Origin: a virus
IMG/VR virus record: IMGVR_UViG_3300027844_001828
Location: 171,625-235,624 of that record
Length of the DNA stretch: 64,000 bases
Reading direction: 5' to 3' (one strand)
Shown here: positions 16,099 through 24,526 of the stretch, piece by piece
Position numbering within the stretch: position 1 is the stretch's first letter
Layout: each line of letters opens with the position of its first letter
Position numbers and translations under genes: made by a program
Notes under the pieces: model-generated
Databases searched by the model: none
What the model was told of the DNA's origin: nothing
Seen by the model: only the letters and a program-made list of their open reading frames with translations

Positions 16099-16611
16099 AT
16101 GAAAAAACCTGTGCTAAAAAGATTTACATTTATTGAAATCCTTGTGGTTGCAGCTATAGTTTTTATCATAGGACCAATGATTTTTTCTGGTGTTTATCAG
16201 AAAACTGTTTATGATAAACACAAGGCTATTAAATCTCTTTATATATTCACAATGTCAAAAGAACAGTTTTATGAGTTCTACAATGTTGACAATGATGTTA
16301 TGAAAGCCGAGTTGAATGCATTATCCGAAAATAAATTGCACCCAAGGGACTCTTTACACTTTAAATAGTGGTTTCCTATTGATAAGGTTGAAACGGTGAC
16401 GAAACCATCCGGGAAAAACTTTTATCACACATGGCGAGCTTATGAAGAGGATACTGAAATTAGTGAGAAGGGATTTTATCTCTTGTTTTACGCTAATCAA
16501 ATTCCAAATTTTTCATCTTCATGGTCAGCGTATTCAACAATAACCAAAAACCCAAGTGGCCTTACGGAAGTTTCTTTCAATATTCTTCTTGACGCCAAGG
16601 AGATCCGATGA
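16099..16611 (+). pseudogene. Pseudopilin-like protein with in-frame UAG
   Basis: Residues 8-25 (RFTFIEILVVAAIVFIIG) form a type IV prepilin-like start with Glu at the +5 place, but Arg replaces the Gly needed by prepilin peptidase. The frame meets TAG at 16366 and stays open in the same frame to 16611. The part after the stop (HTWRAYEEDTEISEKGFYLLF and following) is clearly homologous to the end of the next gene (HWRTYETKSDLTEKQFYILF). The post-stop region is thus real coding sequence, and the TAG either kills the gene or is read through. Confidence 0.7.
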
Positions 16612-17036
16612 TAATCCGTAGACACAACTTTGACCTTGTTGCGCTTCTTGTTGCAATCTTTGCAATATTAATATTAGCCGGGCTCCTTTTTCCAGCCTGG
16701 AATCAAGCGAGATCGAAAGCGAGATACAAAAAACTTATTTTGAAAACTGAAGAAAAAATAGAGGCCCCTGTTGATAATGCTCAAGAAGCCGCTATAGTAG
16801 AGGTGATTGAATCAGATACTATCAAAGGCATTGATAAAGATAGTATTTATTATCACTGGCGGACATATGAAACTAAAAGCGATCTTACCGAGAAACAGTT
16901 CTACATCTTGTTTTATGCAAACGATTTGCCAGGGTTTAGCGACGTTTTCGAGGCGTACTGTACAATTACCAGAGAAAAAAGTAAATTAACGAAAAGTCAA
17001 TTTGACTTATTATTCAACGAGAAAGCAATACATTAG
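16608..17036 (+). CDS. Pseudopilin-like membrane protein, paralogue of 16099
   Basis: The 142-residue product has a hydrophobic N-terminal helix (LVALLVAIFAILILAGLLF, about residues 10-28) after a basic RRHNFD start, then a small domain of about 60 residues that matches the end of the preceding broken gene. A prepilin cleavage Gly is missing and Asp stands near the +5 Glu place. It begins in an ATGA overlap with the preceding frame. The pair looks like a tandem duplication of which one copy is intact. Confidence 0.65.
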   Translation: MIIRRHNFDLVALLVAIFAILILAGLLFPAWNQARSKARYKKLILKTEEKIEAPVDNAQEAAIVEVIESDTIKGIDKDSIYYHWRTYETKSDLTEKQFYILFYANDLPGFSDVFEAYCTITREKSKLTKSQFDLLFNEKAIH

Positions 17037-17045
17037 GAGAAATAT

Positions 17046-18065
17046 ATGTCATCATCAACGAACGCCAGCATTGAAGCAGAAGAGGATGACCTACAGACAG
17101 CTTTAGAGTCTGACACCGGATACGCAGAGTCAAAGGGGCAACCCACTTCTGACGAGGGTTCTGTAGAGTGCGACAAGAGTGTTGATCCCACAAAGAAGAA
17201 AGATGTGATACAGTGGTCTTTGATCGGCGACAACAAATTTTTCCCTTGTGGTGAAACGGCAGGCCAGTTGATCCCTGGTGTTTATGAAATATCATCAAGC
17301 GATCATGGTATCTTCTTTGAAAAGATCCCAATTAAATTGGAAGGGTTGATTCGATTCCCGCAAGTAAACTCTGAATTGGTCATTGATGAAATTCAAAGGT
17401 TCTGGACCTTGGAAGATCAATTCAAGAAACATTCTCTCTCATATAAGAGAGGAATGTTACTCTGGGGTCCACCCGGATCTGGTAAGTCTTGCACGATCCA
17501 ATTGCTCACACATGATGTTGTGGCGCGAGGCGGCATTGCATTGAACATTAATAACCCGAATCTCTTTGGGCAAGGGTTGAGGATCTTGAGAAAGATTCAA
17601 CCTGAGACTCCAGTCATCGTGATCATGGAAGACCTTGACGCCTTGATTTATCACTACAACGAATCTGATATCTTGAATATCTTGGATGGCGTTACAGAAT
17701 TGCACAAGATTGTTTTCCTCGCAACAACCAACTATCCAGACAGACTTGGCGCTCGTGTTATTAACAGACCGTCAAGATTCGACAAGAGATTTAAGATTGG
17801 TCACCCAGATGATGAATCAAGAAAGATCTATATCGAACACTTGTTCAGAAATGACGAGTCAGATCTTGAGTCAATCGATATCGAAGGATGGGTTGAAGAC
17901 ACAGAAGGATTTTCTCTTGCACATATCAAGGAACTCTTTGTGGCGCATGTGATCCTTGGTGACGGTTATGATGATGCTGTTAAGATCTTGAGCAGCATGA
18001 GAGAAAGAGTCAAGCCGGAAGAGGAATTCGATCAGAATACGGTTGGATTCGGAAAAAGCGAGTGA
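17046..18065 (+). CDS. AAA+ ATPase
   Basis: Start follows TAGGAG. This 339-residue protein has Walker A GPPGSGKS (about residue 141), Walker B VIVIMEDLDAL, sensor-1 ATTNYPD and an arginine-finger region NRPSRFDKR, the order of classical AAA proteins such as proteasomal ATPases and Bcs1. The N-terminal 100 residues are acidic and unrelated. Such ATPases unfold or remodel proteins; without a protease domain it would act as a remodelling factor, possibly with the protease at 1878-3851. RBS TAGGAG precedes the ATG by 7 nt. Confidence 0.88.
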   Translation: MSSSTNASIEAEEDDLQTALESDTGYAESKGQPTSDEGSVECDKSVDPTKKKDVIQWSLIGDNKFFPCGETAGQLIPGVYEISSSDHGIFFEKIPIKLEGLIRFPQVNSELVIDEIQRFWTLEDQFKKHSLSYKRGMLLWGPPGSGKSCTIQLLTHDVVARGGIALNINNPNLFGQGLRILRKIQPETPVIVIMEDLDALIYHYNESDILNILDGVTELHKIVFLATTNYPDRLGARVINRPSRFDKRFKIGHPDDESRKIYIEHLFRNDESDLESIDIEGWVEDTEGFSLAHIKELFVAHVILGDGYDDAVKILSSMRERVKPEEEFDQNTVGFGKSE

Positions 18066-18070
18066 TAACA

Positions 18071-18481
18071 ATGGGCCATGTTGATCAGTTGGTGAGTGAT
18101 GAAGAAGAGTTGCAGGGGCTTCTTGCCTCTGCGCCCTTCGCTCACTCAATGGAAGACCAGTCGCACATGTTCAAGAGCAATTATCAAGAACGGTTAATGA
18201 TCCCAAATTGACATTTGGTCTTCAACCTGGACCATTTTATATTTTCTCAGGAAACCCCCGAAGAAAAATGTTTCAGGAGTTCGGACAAGATGAAAAGTAT
18301 ATCAGAAAAACTGTTGGGAGAAGAACTTGAGCTACAGGATATTTTAGCAGAGTTCCCAGATGGTAGTGAAGAGATTGACCCACCATTAGATTCGATGACA
18401 AAAGTTTCTGATATCAGAGGACGGATCTTCTTTATAGACAAAGAGGCTGAAGTTCATTCAATGGAGAGTTCCGTAGAATAG
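18071..18481 (+). pseudogene. Acidic hypothetical protein with in-frame UGA
   Basis: The frame from ATG 18071 runs 46 codons to TGA (18209-18211), then continues without a stop for 89 more codons in the same frame to TAG at 18479. Both parts are acidic and Ser/Leu-rich, consistent with one protein. The second part could start alone at TTG 18215. No function recognised. Confidence 0.4.
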
Positions 18482-18498
18482 CAAACGCTGGGGCTCAG

Positions 18499-18535
18499 AG
18501 TCCTGGGTAACAGTGGTAAGCCGTTACCCAGGACT
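18499..18535 (+). other. Strong 13-bp hairpin
   Basis: AGTCCTGGGTAAC pairs perfectly with its complement across an 11-nt loop. No U-run follows, so it is more likely an RNA stability or processing element, or a protein-binding site, than a simple terminator. It lies 36 bp before the next AGGAG-led small gene. Confidence 0.6.
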
Positions 18536-18570
18536 AACCTGTTACATCTAACCTCCAAAAGGAGATCACA

Positions 18571-18690
18571 ATGACGATGCTTAAAAACATCCTGCACCAA
18601 CTCGCTATTCTTCTCGGTTTGCGCAGTGCTGTGAACTATGGCAATGGCAGACTCGGTAAGGTTTGTCTTGACAGCGCCTTAGTTCTGTAA
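18571..18690 (+). CDS. Micro-protein, 39 residues
   Basis: ATG follows AAAGGAG by 7 nt. The product begins with an amphipathic helix (LKNILHQLAILLGLRSAV). No match known. Support comes from the ribosome binding site. Confidence 0.45.
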   Translation: MTMLKNILHQLAILLGLRSAVNYGNGRLGKVCLDSALVL

Positions 18691-18742
18691 CGTCGTCAGG
18701 CACTCAGTAACGGCCCCGTCCCCATCCTTGCTCCTCCGCGTC

Positions 18743-19231
18743 ATGGAATGTTCTAAGACAATAAGGGGAACGAGTCGAGATTTAGGGGATACGGAGGAAT
18801 TTTTTGCTTATGACCTTGAGTCGTTTGATGAATTTACTGAAGAACATGACGTTTCAGGATTTTCTCGTTGGTTTGACAGATTGATTCCTATGACATATAA
18901 TTACTTCCATTGGGACAAAGATCGGTCGCTTGACGAAAAACCATTCTTAGATCTTTTTGAAAAGCATCGTTGTCCGATATTCGTTCTCAAAAATATTGAA
19001 CGAATGTCAGTCACTGTAGAGTTGAATCCTTGCCTCAAAGATATGCAGTTCTATCGGTACCATGATGCTCATACGGCATATCAGGAGATTTCTCAGTACT
19101 TAGGCAATGAGCTTGCTGTTCAGAAAGATCCTAATGTTCCGGTTGGAAATGACGTAACCCTTGCTTCCAGTAAGGGATTCGACAAGTGGAGCTTCAGAAA
19201 AGAATCCAATAAAAAGAAGAAGAAAGGTTGA
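18743..19231 (+). CDS. Conserved phage protein of unknown function
   Basis: The 162-residue product contains TYNYFHWDKD, CPIFVLKN, LKDMQFYRYHDAHTAYQEIS, YLGN and the end GFDKWSFRK. This order recurs in many phage genomes as an uncharacterised protein, usually with a GFDxxSFRK tail and a Lys-rich end, as here. The start is uncertain: ATG 18743 has no clear binding site, and TTG 18728 is an alternative. The gene is strong support for a phage source. Confidence 0.7.
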   Translation: MECSKTIRGTSRDLGDTEEFFAYDLESFDEFTEEHDVSGFSRWFDRLIPMTYNYFHWDKDRSLDEKPFLDLFEKHRCPIFVLKNIERMSVTVELNPCLKDMQFYRYHDAHTAYQEISQYLGNELAVQKDPNVPVGNDVTLASSKGFDKWSFRKESNKKKKKG

Positions 19232-19255
19232 CATCGACGTTTGGTGGGATATGGT
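19228..19255 (+). promoter_or_regulatory. Promoter
   Basis: TTGACA (19228-19233), 16 bp, TATGGT (19250-19255). The spacer end GTTTGGTGGGA closely resembles the one at 33664-33692. It decides the start of the next gene: an upstream in-frame codon at 19258 lies before the likely transcript start. Confidence 0.75.
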
Positions 19256-19302
19256 AGTTGCACGTTGAAACAACGCCAAACACCAAACGGAGCACATCAA
19301 GC

Positions 19303-20427
19303 ATGAATGACGACATCAGAGCACTTTGGATGAAGAGAATCTTCTGCGAGATCAACAACTTGCAGTGGGCAATGAAGAAGCTTCAGGGACAGCATCCAAG
19401 GCTCATTGATCAATTGGAGCTTCCCAACATCATTATCAACGATGAGCTTAAACACGCTTGGGGCCGTTATCACAATAGTTCCAACACGATTGAACTCTCA
19501 GTGCGATTGCTCAACGATCATCCCTGGAGCGCGGTGAAACATGTCATTGGACATGAGTACGCGCATTTGGTCGTACATCGCGTTTTTGAGCTTCATGGGC
19601 GTCCACATGGCGAAGCTTTCAAGCGGGCTTGTAAAATTCTTGGAGTTGAAGACTCAACTACGTGCAGTCATGAGTTTCTTCAGAAGCAGGGTTACACAAA
19701 AGATGATTCTATGTTCCGAAAGGTTCAGAAGCTTCTTGCTTTGGCAGACGGCTCAAATGAGCACGAGTCCAGAAATGCAATGGTCAAGGCTCAGAGATTC
19801 ATTGAGCTTCACAATGTTGACTTGATCCGAGGCAATTCGGAGATCGAAGATCTTTATTTGAAAAGAACGGCGGGAAGATGCTGGAAAAGGATTCCGTCTT
19901 ACATTGATGCATTGGCGACAATCATCCGTGAGAACTACAAAGTCAAAGTCATCACGTCCGTCAATTATGGCGTCAATAAATATGGCGGAAGCGTGAGCGG
20001 GAAATGCCGCATGTTTGAATTCTTTGGAAAGCCAGAGCATTTGGACATTGCTGATTACGTTTTTAACTTTCTTCTTGACGCAGGCGAAAACGCTTGGAAG
20101 GAAGTTCAGAAGAGTGGTGAAGCGAAGGATTCTGGTTACAAAAAGATCGGTTACCTCAACGGGTTTTACGAAGGCTTCTCGGAGAAGCTTTGGGAAGCTC
20201 GTGAAGAGGTCGAAAAGGATTTTGACAACGACACAACCGCTATGATCTGCAAAGATGACGATATTCTTAACGAACAATACAGTCGCGCCTACACTCGTCT
20301 TGTGAACAGATACACTGGAAGTTCAAGAACCAGTAGTGGTTGGGGCGCTGGCGCATCTGCTGGCCGCATCTGCTCAATCAGACCTGGAGTCAGTGCCGGA
20401 GGCGGGGGGCCAAAACTTTTGACATGA
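19303..20427 (+). CDS. SprT-like metallopeptidase + DUF2786 protein
   Basis: The 374-residue product has a zinc motif HEYAH at residues 84-88 followed by HGRPHGEAFKRACKILG, the pattern of SprT/Spartan-like metallopeptidases, where a later His completes the zinc site. Next, KVQKLLALADGSNEHESRNAMVKAQRFIE (about 135-165) is a DUF2786 signature, common in phages and mobile elements. The C-terminal part is helical with a Gly-rich end. SprT proteins cut DNA-protein crosslinks; a DNA-linked role is likely. The stop overlaps the next ATG (ATGA). Confidence 0.85.
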   Translation: MNDDIRALWMKRIFCEINNLQWAMKKLQGQHPRLIDQLELPNIIINDELKHAWGRYHNSSNTIELSVRLLNDHPWSAVKHVIGHEYAHLVVHRVFELHGRPHGEAFKRACKILGVEDSTTCSHEFLQKQGYTKDDSMFRKVQKLLALADGSNEHESRNAMVKAQRFIELHNVDLIRGNSEIEDLYLKRTAGRCWKRIPSYIDALATIIRENYKVKVITSVNYGVNKYGGSVSGKCRMFEFFGKPEHLDIADYVFNFLLDAGENAWKEVQKSGEAKDSGYKKIGYLNGFYEGFSEKLWEAREEVEKDFDNDTTAMICKDDDILNEQYSRAYTRLVNRYTGSSRTSSGWGAGASAGRICSIRPGVSAGGGGPKLLT

Positions 20428-21269
20428 ACATCGACATAAACAACGCATTAATACTCGGAGACGTACACGCTGACGTGTCGTTTATCACAATAGCCGTAGA
20501 AAAGGCCATAGAGCATGATCTTGAGGCGGTTATCGTGGTTGGGGACTTCGGGTATTGGCCAGAGGCGTATTTCGTCCACAGAGCCATTAAAGGCTATCCA
20601 TATATCTATGACAGAGATTACTTCGAGAGCAATCCAGAATTTGCATTGAAGGATGATCTTGAAGTGATACCTTCAGTCACGGCTCTTGAATACGATATCC
20701 CTGTTTATTTCATTGACGGAAATCATGAATTCTTTGGCGTCGAGGGAAAGCCTGGGTTGTCACAGTTTACAGAAATTACTGAGATAAACAAAAACCTCTT
20801 CTATGTTCCAAGGGGAATCGTTGAAAGGATTGCGAACACAACTGTGGCATTTGTCGGTGGCGCTGCCTCATTAGATAGAAACCCTGAGAAATTGGGGATT
20901 CATTGGTATGAAGAGGAAACCATAACATTTAATGATGTTAGGACGATACTTGATTACCCTAATGATATTGACGTTGTATTATCTCATGATATACCAATAT
21001 CATATTCTCCCCCTGAAGTACGCTTCGTTTTACCACATGCAATCCCAGGAAGAGAAGAGTTGGAAAAAATACTCACAAATAAATGTCCTAATCATTGGTA
21101 TTCTGGACATTACCACGTAAACGATGTAAAATATGATCGAAGATGTAACACCTTGTTCAGAATTCTTGCGTCAAATAAAAATATCTACGATGATGAACCC
21201 GTATTTGGAATTCATTTCGATTTCGTGAAAAACCAAGAAATCAAAGAAATAAGAGTTAATAAACAATGA
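20424..21269 (+). CDS. Metallophosphoesterase
   Basis: This 281-residue calcineurin-type phosphoesterase shows all metal motifs in order: GDVHAD (12-17), VVGDFGYW (about 40-47), DGNHEFF (about 101-107), LSHD (about 186-189) and WYSGHYH near 230. Such enzymes cleave phosphomonoesters or phosphodiesters, including nucleotides and RNA ends. ATGA overlaps on both sides place it in one operon with the SprT-like and HD genes, a set that could serve nucleic-acid repair or nucleotide signalling. Confidence 0.88.
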   Translation: MNIDINNALILGDVHADVSFITIAVEKAIEHDLEAVIVVGDFGYWPEAYFVHRAIKGYPYIYDRDYFESNPEFALKDDLEVIPSVTALEYDIPVYFIDGNHEFFGVEGKPGLSQFTEITEINKNLFYVPRGIVERIANTTVAFVGGAASLDRNPEKLGIHWYEEETITFNDVRTILDYPNDIDVVLSHDIPISYSPPEVRFVLPHAIPGREELEKILTNKCPNHWYSGHYHVNDVKYDRRCNTLFRILASNKNIYDDEPVFGIHFDFVKNQEIKEIRVNKQ

Positions 21270-21757
21270 TAAAATTAACAGATAAAGACATTTTAGTCGC
21301 CATGAACTTCATGATCAGCAAGCATGGATTCACCTTAGACGCCAACGGCGACCTCTATATATTCCACCCAATCCGTGTCGCAACTTACTTGATCGAAAGG
21401 GGTTGCAGTGAGTTGAAAATCGTTTGCGCCTTGCTTCATGATGTGGTTGAAGACTGCTATGTTGGACGCCGGGAAGAGGGATTGGACGACATTGAGCGGT
21501 ATTTTGGAACAGAGGCGAGAGAAATCCTTGACGTGATGAGTCACGATAAAAACGATAAGGATTACGATGAATACATTGGCGGGATTATCAGTAGTGCTTA
21601 TAGAGATATTACAAGAGAGATTAAATTGGCAGATATCAATGACAATACTTTGATATGGAGACTCGATCATTTCCCTGAGGATCGAAGGAAAAGAATGGAA
21701 GATAAATATGAGAAAGCTGAATCAAGAATTCGTCAAAGTATATACAATGAGAATTGA
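21266..21757 (+). CDS. HD-domain hydrolase, SpoT/Mesh1-like
   Basis: The 163-residue product has FHPIRVATYL (His34), CALLHDVVED (His58-Asp59) and later IKLADINDN, which are the metal-binding and late Asp motifs of the (p)ppGpp hydrolase-type HD domain. Length and order match small alarmone synthetase/hydrolase family enzymes such as Mesh1 and SAH. It could degrade ppGpp or related nucleotides and so lower the host stringent response. Coupled to the phosphoesterase by ATGA. Substrate not proven. Confidence 0.82.
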   Translation: MIKLTDKDILVAMNFMISKHGFTLDANGDLYIFHPIRVATYLIERGCSELKIVCALLHDVVEDCYVGRREEGLDDIERYFGTEAREILDVMSHDKNDKDYDEYIGGIISSAYRDITREIKLADINDNTLIWRLDHFPEDRRKRMEDKYEKAESRIRQSIYNEN

Positions 21758-21768
21758 ACAAAACAAAT

Positions 21769-21790
21769 TTCCTCATCATGAGGAATCTTC
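21769..21790 (+). terminator. Possible weak terminator
   Basis: A 7-bp stem TTCCTCA/TGAGGAA with a 3-nt loop is followed by TCTTC. It is the only structure after the phosphoesterase-HD operon; the U-run is poor. Confidence 0.3.
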
Positions 21791-21826
21791 GCATGAGAAA
21801 CATACATAAAACCAAGGTAAATAAAC

Positions 21827-22081
21827 ATGGACGATAGTGAACCAAAAGAAGTCGCTCAGTCGGATGTGTCTATAGTACTAAAGGCTTTTAGAAAAGAATT
21901 GATCAAACGAGATATTGTTGATGGCGAAACCATTGACAACATTGATAATCAAGTTCTCCTAAAGGCCCTGTCAACAGCTTATAGAATGCCTGGAAGCATT
22001 GAGACCGTTGTTGAGTGTGCTGTAAACGAAGTTCGTAAAGAACTACAATCCGCTGAGAAGAAAGATTCGACGCTTATCTAA
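21827..22081 (+). CDS. Hypothetical protein, 84 residues
   Basis: It is acidic and helical (VSIVLKAFRKELIKRDIV, VLLKALSTAYRMP). No known motif; the pattern suits a small DNA- or protein-binding helical bundle. Confidence 0.6.
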   Translation: MDDSEPKEVAQSDVSIVLKAFRKELIKRDIVDGETIDNIDNQVLLKALSTAYRMPGSIETVVECAVNEVRKELQSAEKKDSTLI

Positions 22082-22103
22082 TTGAGTGTTAGTCTCATAA
22101 GAT

Positions 22104-22580
22104 ATGGAAAAAATCACAGTAATAGAAGATAACAATATCGACGTTGAAGGGATCATCTGTTTAGATGTCATTTTGCTCCGAGATTATTGCGATCCATTCT
22201 CTAATAATCTTTGGTTAGATATGGAGTCTCCAATCACCAAAGAAGAGATTGATTTCTGTCTTGATCATAATATCCTCATAGAGCCAGACGACAATGATGA
22301 ACCCATGACCGTCTATACAAGAGACCAACACGCTGGAAAGATAGCCTACTTCGTAAAAGAAGGCATCAGAGACCCAATATCAATAGACATTGGCATTCCG
22401 TCTTTAAGCGTCCCTTGTTGGTTCATAGTTGATGGCAACCATCGCTATGCTGCCGCAATAATAAGAGAAGAGCCCAAAATCAAAGCCGCTTGGTCAGGAG
22501 ATCTTGACTTTCTCCAATCCCTCGATATAGTATACGATGAAAGAAAACATAAGGAAGTCCACCAAGCTTGTATAGGATAG
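22104..22580 (+). CDS. ParB/sulfiredoxin-like domain protein
   Basis: The 158-residue product contains FIVDGNHRYAAAIIREEP (about residues 111-128), the DGxHR motif of the ParB/Srx nucleotide-binding fold, preceded by VPCW. Enzymes of this fold use CTP or ATP, or act as nucleases. It lacks a helix-turn-helix, so chromosome partition is unlikely. It starts after a short gap and is probably in one unit with the next small genes. Confidence 0.65.
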   Translation: MEKITVIEDNNIDVEGIICLDVILLRDYCDPFSNNLWLDMESPITKEEIDFCLDHNILIEPDDNDEPMTVYTRDQHAGKIAYFVKEGIRDPISIDIGIPSLSVPCWFIVDGNHRYAAAIIREEPKIKAAWSGDLDFLQSLDIVYDERKHKEVHQACIG

Positions 22581-22615
22581 CTAAAAAGATCGCCAAACTC
22601 GGAGTGTAGATATTT

Positions 22616-22903
22616 ATGAAAGCATCTGGAAGGTTAATTGAAAAATTAGACATCCTTGATAACATGCATCCAAATGATCTTGAAGTGTTAAAAGAGTCAT
22701 TTGATATGATGAGGGCAACGGATGGGAACCTTTGTGCGACATATAGCCCTGATCATAGGCTCTATGATCATGCATATAAAATCGCCAAAACATATAGCCT
22801 TGGAACTTGCGTCTTCGCAGACCAAACATATTCTATTAGATTAAATAGCAACGGAATTAAGTTGGCTAAGTTGTACGAGTTGTACGAAGAAATAATATTC
22901 TGA
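22616..22903 (+). CDS. Hypothetical protein, 95 residues
   Basis: The protein is mostly helical, ending KLYELYEEIIF. No motif recognised. It is 35 bp after the ParB-like gene and 9 bp before a membrane protein gene. Confidence 0.6.
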   Translation: MKASGRLIEKLDILDNMHPNDLEVLKESFDMMRATDGNLCATYSPDHRLYDHAYKIAKTYSLGTCVFADQTYSIRLNSNGIKLAKLYELYEEIIF

Positions 22904-22912
22904 GGTTCTTAA

Positions 22913-23185
22913 ATGATTTTTATTTATGTGTTACTTGTAATTTTAGCATGGCTTTTATTAGGTGTGTCAGTATTTGTTTCCTGGAGGTACTTTGTTGATG
23001 AAGAGAACATAACAGTTGGTTTGTTATCTGAAGACGAGTCGTTTTTCGCTTATTTTATCTGGCCAGTATTTTTGCTTTTCGTATCAAGAGATAAAATTAA
23101 AGATTGGACCCGGGAAAATCGCGATATAGTATTACTTGAACAAAAAAAGACGGATGAACAAAAGGAGAATACAGATGAACCGTGA
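22913..23185 (+). CDS. Membrane protein, 90 residues
   Basis: There are two hydrophobic helices (about residues 2-26 and 43-58) and a charged C-terminal tail. The gene overlaps the start of the YegP-like gene by 11 bp. Confidence 0.65.
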   Translation: MIFIYVLLVILAWLLLGVSVFVSWRYFVDEENITVGLLSEDESFFAYFIWPVFLLFVSRDKIKDWTRENRDIVLLEQKKTDEQKENTDEP

Positions 23186-23504
23186 TTGTAGAATCGAGTA
23201 TTATAAAGATAAGAATGAAAAGTTCCGGTGCAGGATCTTCGGAGCTAACGGAAAGCAATTATCTCGTAGCACAAAGGGATACAAAAATAAGGCCCGCTTG
23301 AGATATCTTGTACACACTTGTGGTGATTCACCTGATCAAGTTAATGTTTACAGGGGTAAGGCGGGTGAATATAGATGGAATGCATCTTACCAAGGAGATA
23401 AGGTTATTATGGCTTCAGAGGGTTATAAAAACAGGTCGGAATGCGTCCACAGCTTGAATCTCTCTATCGATGAAAGGGAATTGGATAACCCTCCAGGTAC
23501 ATAA
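23175..23504 (+). CDS. Double DUF1508 (YegP-like) repeat protein
   Basis: ATG follows AAAGGAG. The 109-residue protein contains two copies of a motif: YKDKNEKFRCRIFGANGK then STKGYKNKARLRYLV, and YRGKAGEYRWNASYQGDK then SEGYKNRSECVHSL. This is the YegP/DUF1508 pattern, small beta-alpha repeats normally found in tandem. The biochemical role of the family is not established. Confidence 0.8.
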   Translation: MNRDCRIEYYKDKNEKFRCRIFGANGKQLSRSTKGYKNKARLRYLVHTCGDSPDQVNVYRGKAGEYRWNASYQGDKVIMASEGYKNRSECVHSLNLSIDERELDNPPGT

Positions 23505-23526
23505 TAAAAACTGGAGATATAATCTA

Positions 23527-23943
23527 ATGCGAATAATTAGAAGATCCGATAAAAAAGAAATTAATAAAAAGGGGCAATGGGAAAATGGCGTTGAGACAGA
23601 TCCGTCAGATTATTATGAAGATCCAGATACATCTGTAAAGATTAATCTTACTGACGATCTTGATGCAGACGTTGAAGTTTTATTAAATGCCGAGGGTGTC
23701 AATGTCGAGCCCGCAGAATACGACGGGCCATATGAGTCGTTCCCAGGCTCCGTTGATATTGAAAAGCTAATTGTTGCCGAGTCATTTTCAATCACGGTTA
23801 CATTCCCAGCGGGAATTGAATTCCCTGAAATGCTGGTTCCATATACCGGAGCTAGTAATATGGGAGAACTTCTCTCAAAGGCTTCTGAGAAATTAGGGAA
23901 TTTAGTTACAACAGAGTATTATCCTGATTCAAGGTCAATATAA
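23527..23943 (+). CDS. Hypothetical acidic protein, 138 residues
   Basis: ATG after CTGGAG. It has alternating strands (VKINLTDDLDADVEVLLNAEG, SFSITVTFPAGIEFP). No family recognised. TAATG overlap to the next gene. Confidence 0.6.
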   Translation: MRIIRRSDKKEINKKGQWENGVETDPSDYYEDPDTSVKINLTDDLDADVEVLLNAEGVNVEPAEYDGPYESFPGSVDIEKLIVAESFSITVTFPAGIEFPEMLVPYTGASNMGELLSKASEKLGNLVTTEYYPDSRSI

Positions 23944-24146
23944 TGGATTGGTATAAAAAAGCTACAGTTAAGACATTCAGTGAGTACAATGAGATCTCCT
24001 TAAAAAATAACGTGCATGTTAATAACGATCAATTAATGGACCTCAAAAACAATAGATTCAAAGATCGTTATAGAGATCTTATGTTGGCTCATATAGAACA
24101 ATGTTCTGAATGCGACAGTAGATACACTGCCTTCACCGGAATATAA
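23943..24146 (+). CDS. Small CxxC protein, 67 residues
   Basis: TAATG-coupled to the previous gene. The C-terminus HIEQCSECDSRYTAF has His and a CxxC as in anti-sigma-type zinc heads, but the protein is otherwise basic and unrecognised. Confidence 0.55.
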   Translation: MDWYKKATVKTFSEYNEISLKNNVHVNNDQLMDLKNNRFKDRYRDLMLAHIEQCSECDSRYTAFTGI

Positions 24147-24156
24147 TTTCTCCCGC

Positions 24157-24184
24157 TTGCAATACCAACCAAATGTGTTATAAT
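24157..24184 (+). promoter_or_regulatory. Promoter
   Basis: TTGCAA (24157-24162), 16 bp, TATAAT (24179-24184). The transcript would have a leader of about 75 nt before the gene at 24267. Confidence 0.7.
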
Positions 24185-24266
24185 ATTGGAGGGAAGCAAA
24201 AGACTCCACAGTTGGCTATTTAACCAATATTTATTAATATAAGCTAATCAACTAAGGAAATTTACG

Positions 24267-24524
24267 ATGATATTTTCAAGAGATAAAAGCATCACAGGTA
24301 CGCCATTAAAAGAGATCCAGGATATTGGTGTGACAAGAGCAATGGCTGAGAAACTATGGGCGACACTCGATGACGTTGATACATTATCTGATGTTCTCAA
24401 ACCACATGATGAGGCTTCATATAAGAGGTTTTATGACTCCACAATGAAAATAGTTGCGAAAAGAACTGAGCAATTAACAAGTGATGGATACGAATTGTTC
24501 CTACCAAATGGAGAGCATGCATAA
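24267..24524 (+). CDS. Hypothetical protein, 85 residues
   Basis: AAGGAAA precedes the ATG. The sequence LKEIQDIGVTRAMAEKLWATLDDVDTL resembles a helix-hairpin-helix-type DNA-binding pattern, but this is weak. It heads a unit with the zinc-ribbon genes. Confidence 0.55.
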   Translation: MIFSRDKSITGTPLKEIQDIGVTRAMAEKLWATLDDVDTLSDVLKPHDEASYKRFYDSTMKIVAKRTEQLTSDGYELFLPNGEHA

Positions 24525-24526
24525 TT

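Noticed and set aside
14600-16611. A full type II secretion or type IV pilus operon
   Set aside because: No secretin, assembly ATPase, prepilin peptidase or real platform protein is present, and the pilin-like starts lack the cleavage Gly.
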